DNA of 64,000 bases from Rhabdothermincola sediminis. Its GTDB lineage: Bacteria; Actinomycetota; Acidimicrobiia; Acidimicrobiales; Acidimicrobilacustridaceae. The translations under genes were made by a program, and so were the position numbers. The notes beneath the pieces are model-generated. The model saw only the letters and a program-made list of their open reading frames with translations. It had not been told where the DNA came from and ran no database searches. Positions 34,086 to 42,159 of this stretch are shown here, piece after piece. Within the stretch, counting starts at the first letter, position 1; each line of letters opens with the position of its first letter. The stretch covers positions 53,499 to 117,498 of the forward strand of contig NZ_JACFSZ010000013.1 in NCBI RefSeq assembly GCF_014805525.1, in the 5' to 3' direction.

Positions 34086-35294
34086 CTACCGATCTCGGGT
34101 GAGCAGCAGGCAGCCTCCCAACGGGCCACCGCCCGCGCCCACCACCGCCACCTCCGGCCCGCCCGCCACCTGCCGCTCCCCGCCCCGGTCCCACAGCTGG
34201 ACGCACGCCTCGTGGAGGAACCCGTAGCCGTGGAGTCGGCCGGCCGAGAGCTGGCCGCCATGGGTGTTGAGCGGGATCTCCCCGTCGAGCGCGATGCGCT
34301 CGCCACCCTCGATGAACGGCCCCCCCTCGCCGTGGCCGCAGAACCCCAGCGCCTCCAACCAGCACAAGGTGATGAAGCTGAAGCCGTCGTACAGCTCCGC
34401 AACGTCGACGTCCGCCGGGGTGAGATCGGTGCGTGACCACAACATCGCCGCCGCGTCGCGCAGGGCCATGGTGGTGAGGTCGTCCCACTGGTCCCAGGAC
34501 GGGCGGCCGTGGATGGCCGCGCCCACCGCTTCGATCCTCGCCGGAGGATGTGCGAGGTCGGCCGCGGCGTCGGCCCGGGAGACGATCACCGCCGTGCTGC
34601 CGTCGGCGGGCACGTCGCAGTCGTACAGGCACAGAGGGGTGGAGATCATCCGCACCCCCAGGTAGTCGTCGAGGGTCATGGGATCGCGGTAGATGGCCTT
34701 CGGATTGCGGGCCGCGTTGCGCCGGCCGTTGAGCGCGATCTGGGCGAGCTGCTCGCGGGTGGTGCCGAACTCGTGGAAGTGCCGCTGAGCCATCATCGCG
34801 ATCCAGTTCGCTGCCGAGGGCGCCCCGAACGGCAGCGTCCACTGCATGAAGCCGCTGGCCCGGTAGCCCGCCCCGGTGCCCCCGGCACCCATGGTCACCG
34901 ACGAGCGGCCCTTGCTGCCCTGGGCGCTGGCCTCCCACACGGTGCGGAAGCACAGCACGTGGTCGGCGAGCCCGGTGGCCACCGCGGCGATGGCGTTGAT
35001 GACCGAGCCGAGCTGCCCGGGGGACTCGAGCCCACCGGCGAACCAGTCGAGCTCGAGGCGCAGCGCGTCCTGCACCTCCACCACCCCGACGCCCGAGAAA
35101 CCGGGCGGGACGTCCTGGTTCCCGGGGTAGGTGGCGATGCCGTCGATGTCGGCGGGCTCGAGGCCCGCGTCCGCGATGGCCTCGAGGGCGGCGTCGATCG
35201 TCAGGTCGAGCGGGTCGCGGTAGAGGCGCCGACCCACCTGGCTCTGGCCGATGCCGCTGATGACCGCCCGCCGCTCCAGCCGATCCGGGCCCAT
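34086..35294 (-). CDS. Thiolase-like lipid-transfer protein (Ltp2-type)
   Basis: 402 aa of the SCP2-thiolase group: VISGIGQSQVGRRLYRDPLDL, GLEPADIDGIATYPG, AELYDGFSFITLCWLEALGF and LNTHGGQLSAGRLHGYGF. No clear N-terminal catalytic Cys of the C[SA] type is visible, unlike true thiolases. Such proteins with a DUF35 partner form the aldolase heterodimers known from steroid side-chain breakdown (Ltp2-ChsH2). The DUF35 gene is directly upstream, TGA-G-ATG. So a retro-aldol cleavage of a beta-hydroxyacyl-CoA is the best guess; substrate unproven. Confidence 0.82.
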   Translation of the reverse strand: MGPDRLERRAVISGIGQSQVGRRLYRDPLDLTIDAALEAIADAGLEPADIDGIATYPGNQDVPPGFSGVGVVEVQDALRLELDWFAGGLESPGQLGSVINAIAAVATGLADHVLCFRTVWEASAQGSKGRSSVTMGAGGTGAGYRASGFMQWTLPFGAPSAANWIAMMAQRHFHEFGTTREQLAQIALNGRRNAARNPKAIYRDPMTLDDYLGVRMISTPLCLYDCDVPADGSTAVIVSRADAAADLAHPPARIEAVGAAIHGRPSWDQWDDLTTMALRDAAAMLWSRTDLTPADVDVAELYDGFSFITLCWLEALGFCGHGEGGPFIEGGERIALDGEIPLNTHGGQLSAGRLHGYGFLHEACVQLWDRGGERQVAGGPEVAVVGAGGGPLGGCLLLTRDR

Positions 35295-35295
35295 C

Positions 35296-35730
35296 TCAGC
35301 GACCCTCACCACCGGCGCTGCCCGCGGGCTCGAAGAACGGGAGCCACACGTCGTCGTACTCCTCGAAGGTCACCCGCACCTGCATGCCGATGCGCACCTC
35401 GTAGGGATCGCAGTTGACGATGTTGGTGGTGAGCCGAAGCCCCTCCTGCTCGGGCAGCTCGACGATGGCCACCACGTACGGGGGATCGAGGGTGGGGATC
35501 CAGGGCTGCTCGTTGACCGTGTAGGTGTGCACCACCGCCCGGCCGGAGGTGGCCTCCGGGGCAACGTCCTTCGAGAGGCACTCGGGGCACACTGGTGCTG
35601 GCGGGTGGATCCAGTAGCCGCAGCGCTGGCAGCGCAGGAAGCGCAGCTCCCCTTCCCGACCGCCGCGCCAGAAGTGCTCGTTCTGCTCGGTGATCCGGGG
35701 GAGCACCCGGAAGGGCTTACTGTCGGCCAT
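35296..35730 (-). CDS. DUF35 Zn-ribbon/OB-fold acyl-CoA-associated protein
   Basis: 144 aa. N-terminal rubredoxin-like zinc ribbon with two CxxC pairs (RCQRCGYW and CPECLSKD), followed by an OB fold (VVAIVELPEQEGLRLTTNIV, GMQVRVTFEEYDDVW). DUF35 proteins pair with thiolase-like proteins or act as acyl-CoA channel subunits. It is translationally coupled to the thiolase-like gene (1 bp gap), supporting a complex. Start ATG at 35730. Confidence 0.9.
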   Translation of the reverse strand: MADSKPFRVLPRITEQNEHFWRGGREGELRFLRCQRCGYWIHPPAPVCPECLSKDVAPEATSGRAVVHTYTVNEQPWIPTLDPPYVVAIVELPEQEGLRLTTNIVNCDPYEVRIGMQVRVTFEEYDDVWLPFFEPAGSAGGEGR

Positions 35731-35746
35731 AGGTGGTCCGCTCCGA

Positions 35747-36109
35747 TCAGCCGTCCGCGTCGTCGAGCTCGGACTCCACGGCGCGAAGCCCCTCCTCGAA
35801 CCCGGCTCGGGCTTCCGGCAACGCCTCGACCGCGGGCAGGATCCCGAATCCCGGCTCGGTGAGCACGATCGCGGCGGCGATCTCGTCCCAGCTGGCCCCG
35901 ACCTCGGCTGCCAGCCTGGCGTGGCGATGCACGCCTCCGGGATTGCGGAGGATGACACTGCAGACCATGCGCACCAGTTCGTGGGTCTTGCGGTCGAGCG
36001 CCTTGAGCGATTCGATCTCGGCCAGCCAGGCGCTCTGGGCCTCGTGGAGGGCCGGGAACACCTCGTGCAGTGGCTGCTCGTAGGAGAAGGAGAACGCCTG
36101 GTCAGTCAC
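35747..36109 (-). CDS. Carboxymuconolactone decarboxylase/AhpD-like protein
   Basis: 120 aa, all-helical. The core KTHELVRMVCSVILRNPGGVHRHARLA with EVGASWDEIAAAIVL resembles the CMD/AhpD fold. The redox CxxC of AhpD is absent (only one Cys), so a peroxidase-like role is unlikely. It lies 16 bp upstream of the DUF35 gene and probably heads that operon. Function unknown. Confidence 0.7.
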   Translation of the reverse strand: MTDQAFSFSYEQPLHEVFPALHEAQSAWLAEIESLKALDRKTHELVRMVCSVILRNPGGVHRHARLAAEVGASWDEIAAAIVLTEPGFGILPAVEALPEARAGFEEGLRAVESELDDADG

Positions 36110-36167
36110 ACTGCCACCCTATTCGGCCCGCCCTGCTCGGCGAGGGGCTCTCAGGCGAGCCGCTCCC

Positions 36168-36385
36168 GTTCCCAATCGGCATGTCAAACGCGTGCCAGAG
36201 CACGCGCTTCGCCTGCCAGTCCGACGAGGGTCGACCGGATACCCACCCCACCTTCCCAACCGGCATGTCAAACGCGTGCCAGAGCACGCGCTTCGCCTGC
36301 CAGTCCGACGAGGGTCGACCGGATACCCACCCCACCTTCCCAACCGGCATGTCAAACGCGTGCCAGAGCACGCTTTTGACATGCC
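36168..36385. repeat. 84-bp tandem repeat array with embedded hairpins
   Basis: Units beginning at the CATGTCAAACGCG core are at 36180, 36264 and 36348, an exact 84-bp period. The first two units are nearly identical; the third is cut short at about 36374 and its right side changes. Each contains GCGTGC-CAGA-GCACGC. The region (36110-36444) has no credible gene: the ORF through it exists only because 84 is divisible by 3. A (GAC)5 run at 36405-36419 follows. Confidence 0.9.
36346..36385. terminator. 18-bp hairpin ending the repeat array
   Basis: GGCATGTCAAACGCGTGC (36346-36363) and its reverse complement with one mismatch (36368-36385) enclose a CAGA loop. It lies downstream of the FadE gene (ends at 36445, minus strand), so it may terminate it. 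Copies 1 and 2 can form the same stem with four mismatches. Confidence 0.5.
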
Positions 36386-36444
36386 AGAACGGGGAGAGGA
36401 GGAGGACGACGACGACGACGAGGACACTTGTGCCATCGACACGT

Positions 36445-38610
36445 TCAGGGGTCCCGGGGAAGGCCGAGGAGGCGCTCGGCGATGATGTTGCGCTGCACGT
36501 CACTGGTACCCCCGGCGATGGAGAGCGCCCGGTTGCCGAGGAACCCGGCGATCCACACCGCGGCCTCGCCCTCGTCGATCGCGCCTTCGGGGCCGAGTAG
36601 CGCCAGGCCCACCTCCTGGACCCGTTGCTCGTGCTCCACCCCGAGCAACTTGCGCAGACTGGACTCCGGCCCGGGCTCGGCACCGTGCAAGGCGCGCAGC
36701 GTCGAGCGCAGGCCGAGCACCGCGATCGCCTCCCCTTCGGCGACCAGGGCACCGACCTCCCCGAGGTGCTCCGCCGCACCCTTCATGGCCAGCACCGCCT
36801 CCATGCCGGGCCCGAACGACGACCCACTCCCCATCGACACCCGTTCGTTCGCCAGCGTGGTGCGCGCCGCCTGCCAACCATTGTCGACCCCTCCCACGAC
36901 GCAGTCGTCGGGGACGAAGACCTCGTCCAGAAACACCTCGTTGAACAGGGCCTGGCCCGTCAGCTCGCGCAGCGGGCGGATGTCGAGACCCGGGGACGAC
37001 ATGTCGACCATGAAGCAGGTGATGCCCTCGTGCTTGTCGACCCGCGGGTTGGTGCGGGCCAGGCAGATGCCCCAGTGGGCGAGATGGGCCATGGTCGTCC
37101 AGACCTTCTGCCCGGTGAGCAGCCAGCCACCCTCGACCCGCTCAGCCCGGGTGGTGAGCGACGCCAGGTCGCTGCCCGCGCCCGGCTCGCTGAACATCTG
37201 ACACCACAGGATCTCCCCGTACAGGGTCGGTCGGATCCAGCGCTCCTGCTGCTCGAGGGTCCCGTGGGCGATGAGGGTGGGCAGCACCCAGGTGCCGACC
37301 TGCAGGTGCGGCCGATGCACCCGCGCCGCGGCGAACTCCTCGTCGATCACCAACTGCTCGACCGGTCCGGCGTCCCGACCCCAGGGCCGGGGCCAGTAGG
37401 GGACGAGGTAGCCGGCATCAGCGATACGACGGTTCCACTCCGGCTTCTCGTGGGTGCGCAGCTCGTCGAGGAAGGACCGCACCTCGGCCCGGATGGCGTC
37501 CGCCTCGGGTGGGAGCTCGGCTCGCAGCGTGCGCCGGATGCCGGCGAGGGCCAGCTCACCGCAACGGGCAGCCGATCCGGGCAGGAGCTGGCGCATCGCG
37601 GTCGCCCGCTTCAGATAGAGGTGCGCGTCGTGCTCCCACGTGTAGCCGATGCCGCCGAGGACCTGGATACAGTCCTTCGCCACCGCGAAGAACGCGTCGG
37701 GCGCCAGCGCGGCAGCGACCGCCGCGGCCATGGCGGCTTCCTCACGGGCAGCCGGGTCACCGGCGCGGGCCACATCGCAGGCCACACCACGGGCCGCATC
37801 GCAGGCCACGGCGGCGTCCCAGGCCGCGGCGCGGGCCAGCTCGGTGCGCAACAGCATGTCGGCACAGCGATGCTTCACCGCTTGGAACTGCCCGATCGGC
37901 CGACCGAACTGGATCCGCACCTTGGCGTAGCTCGCCGCGGTGTCCACGCACCATGCCGCGCCACCCACTGCCTCCGCGGCCACCAGCGTCGCGGCCAGCT
38001 CGCGGATGGCGATGCGCCCGGGCCCGCTCGCCAATCGGTGCTCGGGGACCTGGAAGAGCTCCGGGTCGGCCTCGACCGTCGCCACCCGCCGAGTGGCATC
38101 CAGGCTCGGTCGCGGGGTCACCGTGACCGCGTCCCGCGCCACCACCGCCCACCCGTCGCCGTTCGGGGACGGGAGCACGAGCACGTCGGCCAGCGAGGCG
38201 CCCAGCACGGGCGCGTCCGGCGAGAGCCCCACCGCCCCGACGAGTGACCCCTCGGCCAGACCAGGGAGCCACCGCTCCTGCTGGGCCTGGTCACCGGCGA
38301 GCACCAGCGCGGCGGAGGCGAGCACCGTGGGCAGCACCGGGCCGGGCGCGCACACCCGCCCCAGCTCCTCGAGCACCACGGCCAGCTCGACCAACCCGTA
38401 GCCCTCCCCTCCGAACTCCTCGGGGACGTGCAGGCGCAGCCACCCGCTCGCCGCCAGGTCGTCCCAGAAGGGGGGCATGGTCTCGGCTGGCGCGTCGAGG
38501 GTGGCCCTCGACACCGAGGGGTCGCAGTGGGCGTGTACCCAGCGGTGCACCGCATCGTGCAGCGCGAGGTGCTCGTCGGTGATCCCGATGCTCCCGAGAC
38601 GGATCGCCAT
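36445..38610 (-). CDS. Two-domain acyl-CoA dehydrogenase (FadE34-like)
   Basis: 721 aa, two acyl-CoA dehydrogenase units in one chain. Unit 1 (about 1-350) ends with VQFGRPIGQFQAVKH-type sequence and GGIGYTWEHDAHLYLKR; unit 2 begins near TEKPEWNRR-like sequence and includes MFSEPGAGSDLASL, GQKVWTTMAHLAHWG and LSIAGGTSDVQRNIIAERLLGL. Fused two-unit FadEs act on bulky substrates such as steroid side chains in mycobacteria; no steroid genes are evident here. The ATG at 38610 is 20 bp from operator site 2. An Ala/Cys-Asp-Ala-rich linker (CDAARGVACDVARAG) looks slippage-derived. Confidence 0.88.
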   Translation of the reverse strand: MAIRLGSIGITDEHLALHDAVHRWVHAHCDPSVSRATLDAPAETMPPFWDDLAASGWLRLHVPEEFGGEGYGLVELAVVLEELGRVCAPGPVLPTVLASAALVLAGDQAQQERWLPGLAEGSLVGAVGLSPDAPVLGASLADVLVLPSPNGDGWAVVARDAVTVTPRPSLDATRRVATVEADPELFQVPEHRLASGPGRIAIRELAATLVAAEAVGGAAWCVDTAASYAKVRIQFGRPIGQFQAVKHRCADMLLRTELARAAAWDAAVACDAARGVACDVARAGDPAAREEAAMAAAVAAALAPDAFFAVAKDCIQVLGGIGYTWEHDAHLYLKRATAMRQLLPGSAARCGELALAGIRRTLRAELPPEADAIRAEVRSFLDELRTHEKPEWNRRIADAGYLVPYWPRPWGRDAGPVEQLVIDEEFAAARVHRPHLQVGTWVLPTLIAHGTLEQQERWIRPTLYGEILWCQMFSEPGAGSDLASLTTRAERVEGGWLLTGQKVWTTMAHLAHWGICLARTNPRVDKHEGITCFMVDMSSPGLDIRPLRELTGQALFNEVFLDEVFVPDDCVVGGVDNGWQAARTTLANERVSMGSGSSFGPGMEAVLAMKGAAEHLGEVGALVAEGEAIAVLGLRSTLRALHGAEPGPESSLRKLLGVEHEQRVQEVGLALLGPEGAIDEGEAAVWIAGFLGNRALSIAGGTSDVQRNIIAERLLGLPRDP

Positions 38611-38630
38611 GGTCCAGCTAACCTCCGAAC

Positions 38631-38646
38631 CTGACAATCGTGTCAC
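38631..38646. promoter_or_regulatory. CTGAC-N6-GTCAG operator, site 2
   Basis: CTGACAATCGTGTCAC (last base differs) between the FadE34-like gene and the amidohydrolase. CTGACA could also serve as a -35. Confidence 0.55.
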
Positions 38647-38667
38647 ATCGCTGACGGGAGGCGGCAC

Positions 38668-39804
38668 GTGACGGTGATCGACGCGGACGCGCACGTCAAC
38701 GAGGACCCGCTGGCTTGGACCGAGCTGGAGGCAGCCCACCCGGGGTGGCTGTCGGCCGGGCGCTCCGGTGGGCGCTGGGTGGCCCAGATCGACGGCAAGC
38801 TCTTCCCCGTCCAGGACGGCCCGGGCTGCGGCGTGCCGATCGACTCCGCGACCTCCCCGGCCTGCGCCGCGGGGGCGGCGGACCTCGACCGGCGGCTGGC
38901 GGACATGGACCAGGAAGGCATCGACGTGCAGGTCCTCTTCGGAGGGCTGATGATCGGGCTGTCGACCTACCGGGACCCCGGCTTCGCCCACGACGTCGCC
39001 CGGGCCTACAACGACTGGCTGATCGACAAGGTGTGCGGACGGGCGCCCGAGCGGCTCAAGGCGGTGGCCGTGGTCCCGCTCCAGGACGTGCCTCGTGCGA
39101 TCGACGAGCTGCGACGGGCCCGGGGCAAGGGGGCGGTGGCGGTGACCATCCCGCCGGTGCTCGGCGAGGCGAACCTCGATGATCCCGCGCTACTGCCGTT
39201 CTTCGAAGCGGCGGCTGGCGAGGACGTGGCCGTCACGATCCACTCCGCGCCGGGCATGAACGTGCCGCTCCCCGCGGCGGGCCGGTTCGCCAACTACGCG
39301 CAGGTCCACTGCCTGTCGTTCCCAGTCGATCAGATGGTGGCCCTCACCGCGCTGGCCATGGGCGGGGTGCTCGACCGGCTTCCGCGGCTGCGGGTGGGGT
39401 TCATGGAGTCGGGCATCGGCTGGGTGCCCTACTTCCTCCACCGGATGCACGAGCACAAGGAGAAGCGCCCCGAGCTGCTGGCGGCGATGACCGGCGATCC
39501 TCGGGACCACCTGGAGCGGGGCCAGCTGTTCTTCTCCTTCGAGGCCGAGGAGCCGCTGCTCGAGGTGTGCGTGGAGCAGCTGGGCGCCGACGCCTGGGTC
39601 TATGCGTCGGACTACCCGCACTGGGATTCGGACTTCCCCGGCACCGTCGAGGCATGCCGGGCGATGGCGGCCCCGCTCGGGCCGGAGGTCACCGCCAAGG
39701 TGCTCGGTGGCAACGCGGCGCAGCTGTACGGGTTGGCCGATGAAGCGGCTGCGGCGGTGGCAGCCGACGCATCGCACGGGGGGCACGGAGGCCCGGCCAC
39801 GTGA
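38668..39804 (+). CDS. Amidohydrolase-family (TIM-barrel) hydrolase or decarboxylase
   Basis: 378 aa. The metal-binding opening VIDADAHVNEDP (D-x-H), a central FAHDVARAYNDWL, and YASDYPHWDSDFPG near the end (Asp ligand after a Trp-Asp) fit the amidohydrolase_2 group of ACMS-decarboxylase-like enzymes. These act on carboxylic acids or lactones after ring cleavage. GTG at 38668 has GGGAGG about 5-10 nt upstream, so it is a leadered gene. Overlaps the next gene by 4 bp. Confidence 0.85.
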   Translation: MTVIDADAHVNEDPLAWTELEAAHPGWLSAGRSGGRWVAQIDGKLFPVQDGPGCGVPIDSATSPACAAGAADLDRRLADMDQEGIDVQVLFGGLMIGLSTYRDPGFAHDVARAYNDWLIDKVCGRAPERLKAVAVVPLQDVPRAIDELRRARGKGAVAVTIPPVLGEANLDDPALLPFFEAAAGEDVAVTIHSAPGMNVPLPAAGRFANYAQVHCLSFPVDQMVALTALAMGGVLDRLPRLRVGFMESGIGWVPYFLHRMHEHKEKRPELLAAMTGDPRDHLERGQLFFSFEAEEPLLEVCVEQLGADAWVYASDYPHWDSDFPGTVEACRAMAAPLGPEVTAKVLGGNAAQLYGLADEAAAAVAADASHGGHGGPAT

Positions 39805-40730
39805 GCGCCGGGAGCTACGACGAGTTCGGGCTGCTGCACGAGAACGCCGCCGAGGCCGGTCTCCCCTTCGATCCAGCTCGACCGCCCACGGTCGCCCGGT
39901 CGGCCGTTCGCGCTCCCACTGGGCACACCATCAGCGCGCTGGTGTGGGGGGAAGGGCCAGCGGAGCTCGTGCTACTGCACGGCGGGGGGCAGAACGCGCA
40001 CACCTGGGACACGGTGGCGCTGGCACTCGACCGGCCCCTGGTGGCCATCGACCTGCCGGGACACGGGCACTCCGACTGGCGACCCGACAAGCGCTACCGG
40101 CCACAGGAGATGGCCGAGGACGTGGCGTTCGCCGTCGCGCAGCTCGCGCCGGGGGCGACGACGATGGCGGGGATGTCGCTCGGCGGTCTCACCGCCCTCG
40201 CCGCGCTGGCCGAGCGTGGCGAGCTGGCCGAGCGCCTGGCGCTGATCGACATCACTCCCGGGGTGAACGCGCAGAAGGCCGAACCCATCCTGTCGTTCCT
40301 CGACGGGCCCGAGGTGTTCGCGTCCTTCGACGAGATCCTCGAGCGCACGATGGCGTTCAACCCGACCCGTTCCCGCTCCTCGCTGCGCCGGGGGGTGCTG
40401 CACAACGCCCGCGAGCGCGAGGACGGGACCTGGGTGTGGCGCTACGACCTGCCCACCGGCGAGCGCCTCGACGACCTCGAGCATCGCTTCGCCGACCTCT
40501 GGGACGCCGTGTCCGCGCTCGGCTGTCCGCTGCTGTTGGTGCAGGGAGGGCTGTCGAGCGTGGTCGACGACGACGACGTGGCTGAGCTGCAGCGCCGCAA
40601 GCCCGGCACCGAGGTGATCGTGGTCGAGGATGCCGGCCACAGCGTGCAAGGTGACCGGCCGTTGGAGTTGGCCCGCATCCTGGCCGCCTTCCACCACGGG
40701 TACCACGAAGGACCGGCCGGGTCGATCTGA
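39801..40730 (+). CDS. Alpha/beta hydrolase
   Basis: 309 aa. Catalytic Ser in GMSLGGLTAL (about residue 120), oxyanion HGGGQNAHTW, a late acid Asp in GGLSSVVDDDDVAEL, and His in AGHSVQGDRP, the full triad. Resembles epoxide-hydrolase/esterase types and C-C hydrolases of meta-cleavage. Starts with GTG overlapping the amidohydrolase stop (GTGA), so the two are coupled and may act consecutively. Confidence 0.88.
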   Translation: MSAGSYDEFGLLHENAAEAGLPFDPARPPTVARSAVRAPTGHTISALVWGEGPAELVLLHGGGQNAHTWDTVALALDRPLVAIDLPGHGHSDWRPDKRYRPQEMAEDVAFAVAQLAPGATTMAGMSLGGLTALAALAERGELAERLALIDITPGVNAQKAEPILSFLDGPEVFASFDEILERTMAFNPTRSRSSLRRGVLHNAREREDGTWVWRYDLPTGERLDDLEHRFADLWDAVSALGCPLLLVQGGLSSVVDDDDVAELQRRKPGTEVIVVEDAGHSVQGDRPLELARILAAFHHGYHEGPAGSI

Positions 40731-40761
40731 CGACAGGTAGGGCGCGCTGGTCCCGGCGCGG

Positions 40762-42087
40762 TCACCCGCCGCCGCGGCCCGCCTCCGTCAGGTCGACGAA
40801 GCGCCGGTAGCGACGATCGGCCGCCTCGGTCCAGGCCGGGTGGGGCTCGACCCGCCGGGCCACCCTCGCCCACCGGCCGGCGCCGGTCGCGGACTCCTCT
40901 ACCCCGGCCGTCACTCGCGCCAGGAAGGCGGCCCCGAGCGCGCCGCCCTCGGGCACGGCCACGATGTCGACCGGCAGGCCGGTGCAATCGGCCAGGGCCT
41001 GCACCCACGCTTCGACCCGGGTGCCACCACCGGTGGCCACGATGCGCCGGGCTCGCGCCCCGGCGAGCTCCAGGTGGTGGCGGACCACGAACCCCGATGC
41101 CTCGTGCGCGGCCCGCCGCAGCTCGGCCGGGCCGTGGGTGAGGTTCAGGTCGTGCAGGGAGGCCCGTCGCGACGGGTCGTGCAGCGGGGTGCGCTCACCC
41201 CGCACGTAGGGCAGCCAGATCGGGACCCGCTCCGGGTGCCGCGCCGGTTCGCGGCGACGGCCCAGCAGCCGGCCGGCCCAGTCGAGGAAGAGCCCACCGG
41301 CGTTCGAGGGCCCACCGACGAGGGTCTTGCCGGGCGCGGTGTGGGGCACGGTCCACAGGCCGGGCACCTCGCGCCAGTCGGGCACCACCGCCCAGGTGAT
41401 GAGGGTAGTGCCGAGGATGACCAGCACGTCCCCGTCGTGGTCCGCGCCGGCCACGAGCTGTTCGGCCAACGCGTCGACGGTCCCGGGGCCCATCATCGCG
41501 CCACCGAGTGAGCCAATGGCCTCGTCACCCGCCACCACCCGGGGGAGCTGCTCGACCGACACACCCGCCTCGGCCGCCACGGCCGGGTCCCACGCGGTGT
41601 AGTCGTAGAGGGGGTGGGTGGTGATGGCCACCACCGCGTCGATGGCCCCGACGCCACACAGGGCGTGGTTCGCCACCGCCTGCGCCGGCCAGTAGCCGTG
41701 CGCCTGAGGCGCCCGCCGGGCACACCAGCGGAGGAACCGCAGCAGCTCCCCGCTCTCGGCGGGGTTCTTGCCGGTGACCGGCCCGCCCCGCACGTCGCCG
41801 TAGAGCAGCCCCGGGGTGAGGGCCCGGCCCCGGCGGTCGACGGCGCACAGCGAGGGGACGAAGGCGGCGACGTTCACTGCCGCCACGTCGAGGCCGGCGC
41901 TCACCTTGCGGTAGGCGGCTCGGACGTTGCGGCGCCAGGCCCGGTCGGCGTCGTGCTCGAAGCGGTCCGGCTCGGGGGAGCGCACCTCGTGGACCACCCG
42001 GGCGCGGGCCAGCACGGTGCCGTCGTCGTCGACCGCCACGGCCTTGACCGAGGTGGTGCCGATATCGAGTCCCACCGTGACGGTCAC
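40762..42087 (-). CDS. FGGY-family carbohydrate kinase
   Basis: 441 aa, actin-fold sugar kinase. N-terminal phosphate-1 block VTVGLDIGTTSVKAVAVDDDG, ADLLYGDVRGG-like region, and the C-terminal FGGY signature region IVATGGGTRVEAWVQALADCTGLPVD with GGALGAAF. The family includes xylulo-, glycero- and ribulokinase; this one lacks the long inserts, so specificity is unclear. ATG at 42087, 33 bp from operator site 3, which is shared with a ligase. Confidence 0.85.
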   Translation of the reverse strand: MTVTVGLDIGTTSVKAVAVDDDGTVLARARVVHEVRSPEPDRFEHDADRAWRRNVRAAYRKVSAGLDVAAVNVAAFVPSLCAVDRRGRALTPGLLYGDVRGGPVTGKNPAESGELLRFLRWCARRAPQAHGYWPAQAVANHALCGVGAIDAVVAITTHPLYDYTAWDPAVAAEAGVSVEQLPRVVAGDEAIGSLGGAMMGPGTVDALAEQLVAGADHDGDVLVILGTTLITWAVVPDWREVPGLWTVPHTAPGKTLVGGPSNAGGLFLDWAGRLLGRRREPARHPERVPIWLPYVRGERTPLHDPSRRASLHDLNLTHGPAELRRAAHEASGFVVRHHLELAGARARRIVATGGGTRVEAWVQALADCTGLPVDIVAVPEGGALGAAFLARVTAGVEESATGAGRWARVARRVEPHPAWTEAADRRYRRFVDLTEAGRGGG

Positions 42088-42120
42088 CGCCCCTCCTCCG
42101 GCCTCCCGCGATGCGGTTTC

Positions 42121-42136
42121 CTGACGATGATGTCAG
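42121..42136. promoter_or_regulatory. CTGAC-N6-GTCAG operator, site 3
   Basis: CTGACGATGATGTCAG, exact arms, between the FGGY kinase and the AMP-dependent ligase. A -10-like TACGCT follows at 42146-42151, 8 nt before the ligase GTG. Confidence 0.6.
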
Positions 42137-42159
42137 GTTGGAGGGTACGCTACCCGCCC

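Noticed and set aside
36168..36385. CRISPR-like array
   Set aside because: Repeats are 84 bp and contiguous with no unique spacers, and no cas genes are near. It is a tandem repeat.
34086..38610. A steroid side-chain degradation cluster
   Set aside because: Ltp2/DUF35/FadE34-like genes are suggestive, but no ring-degrading genes (KstD, Hsa, Kst-type operators) are visible. The CTGAC motif differs from KstR sites.
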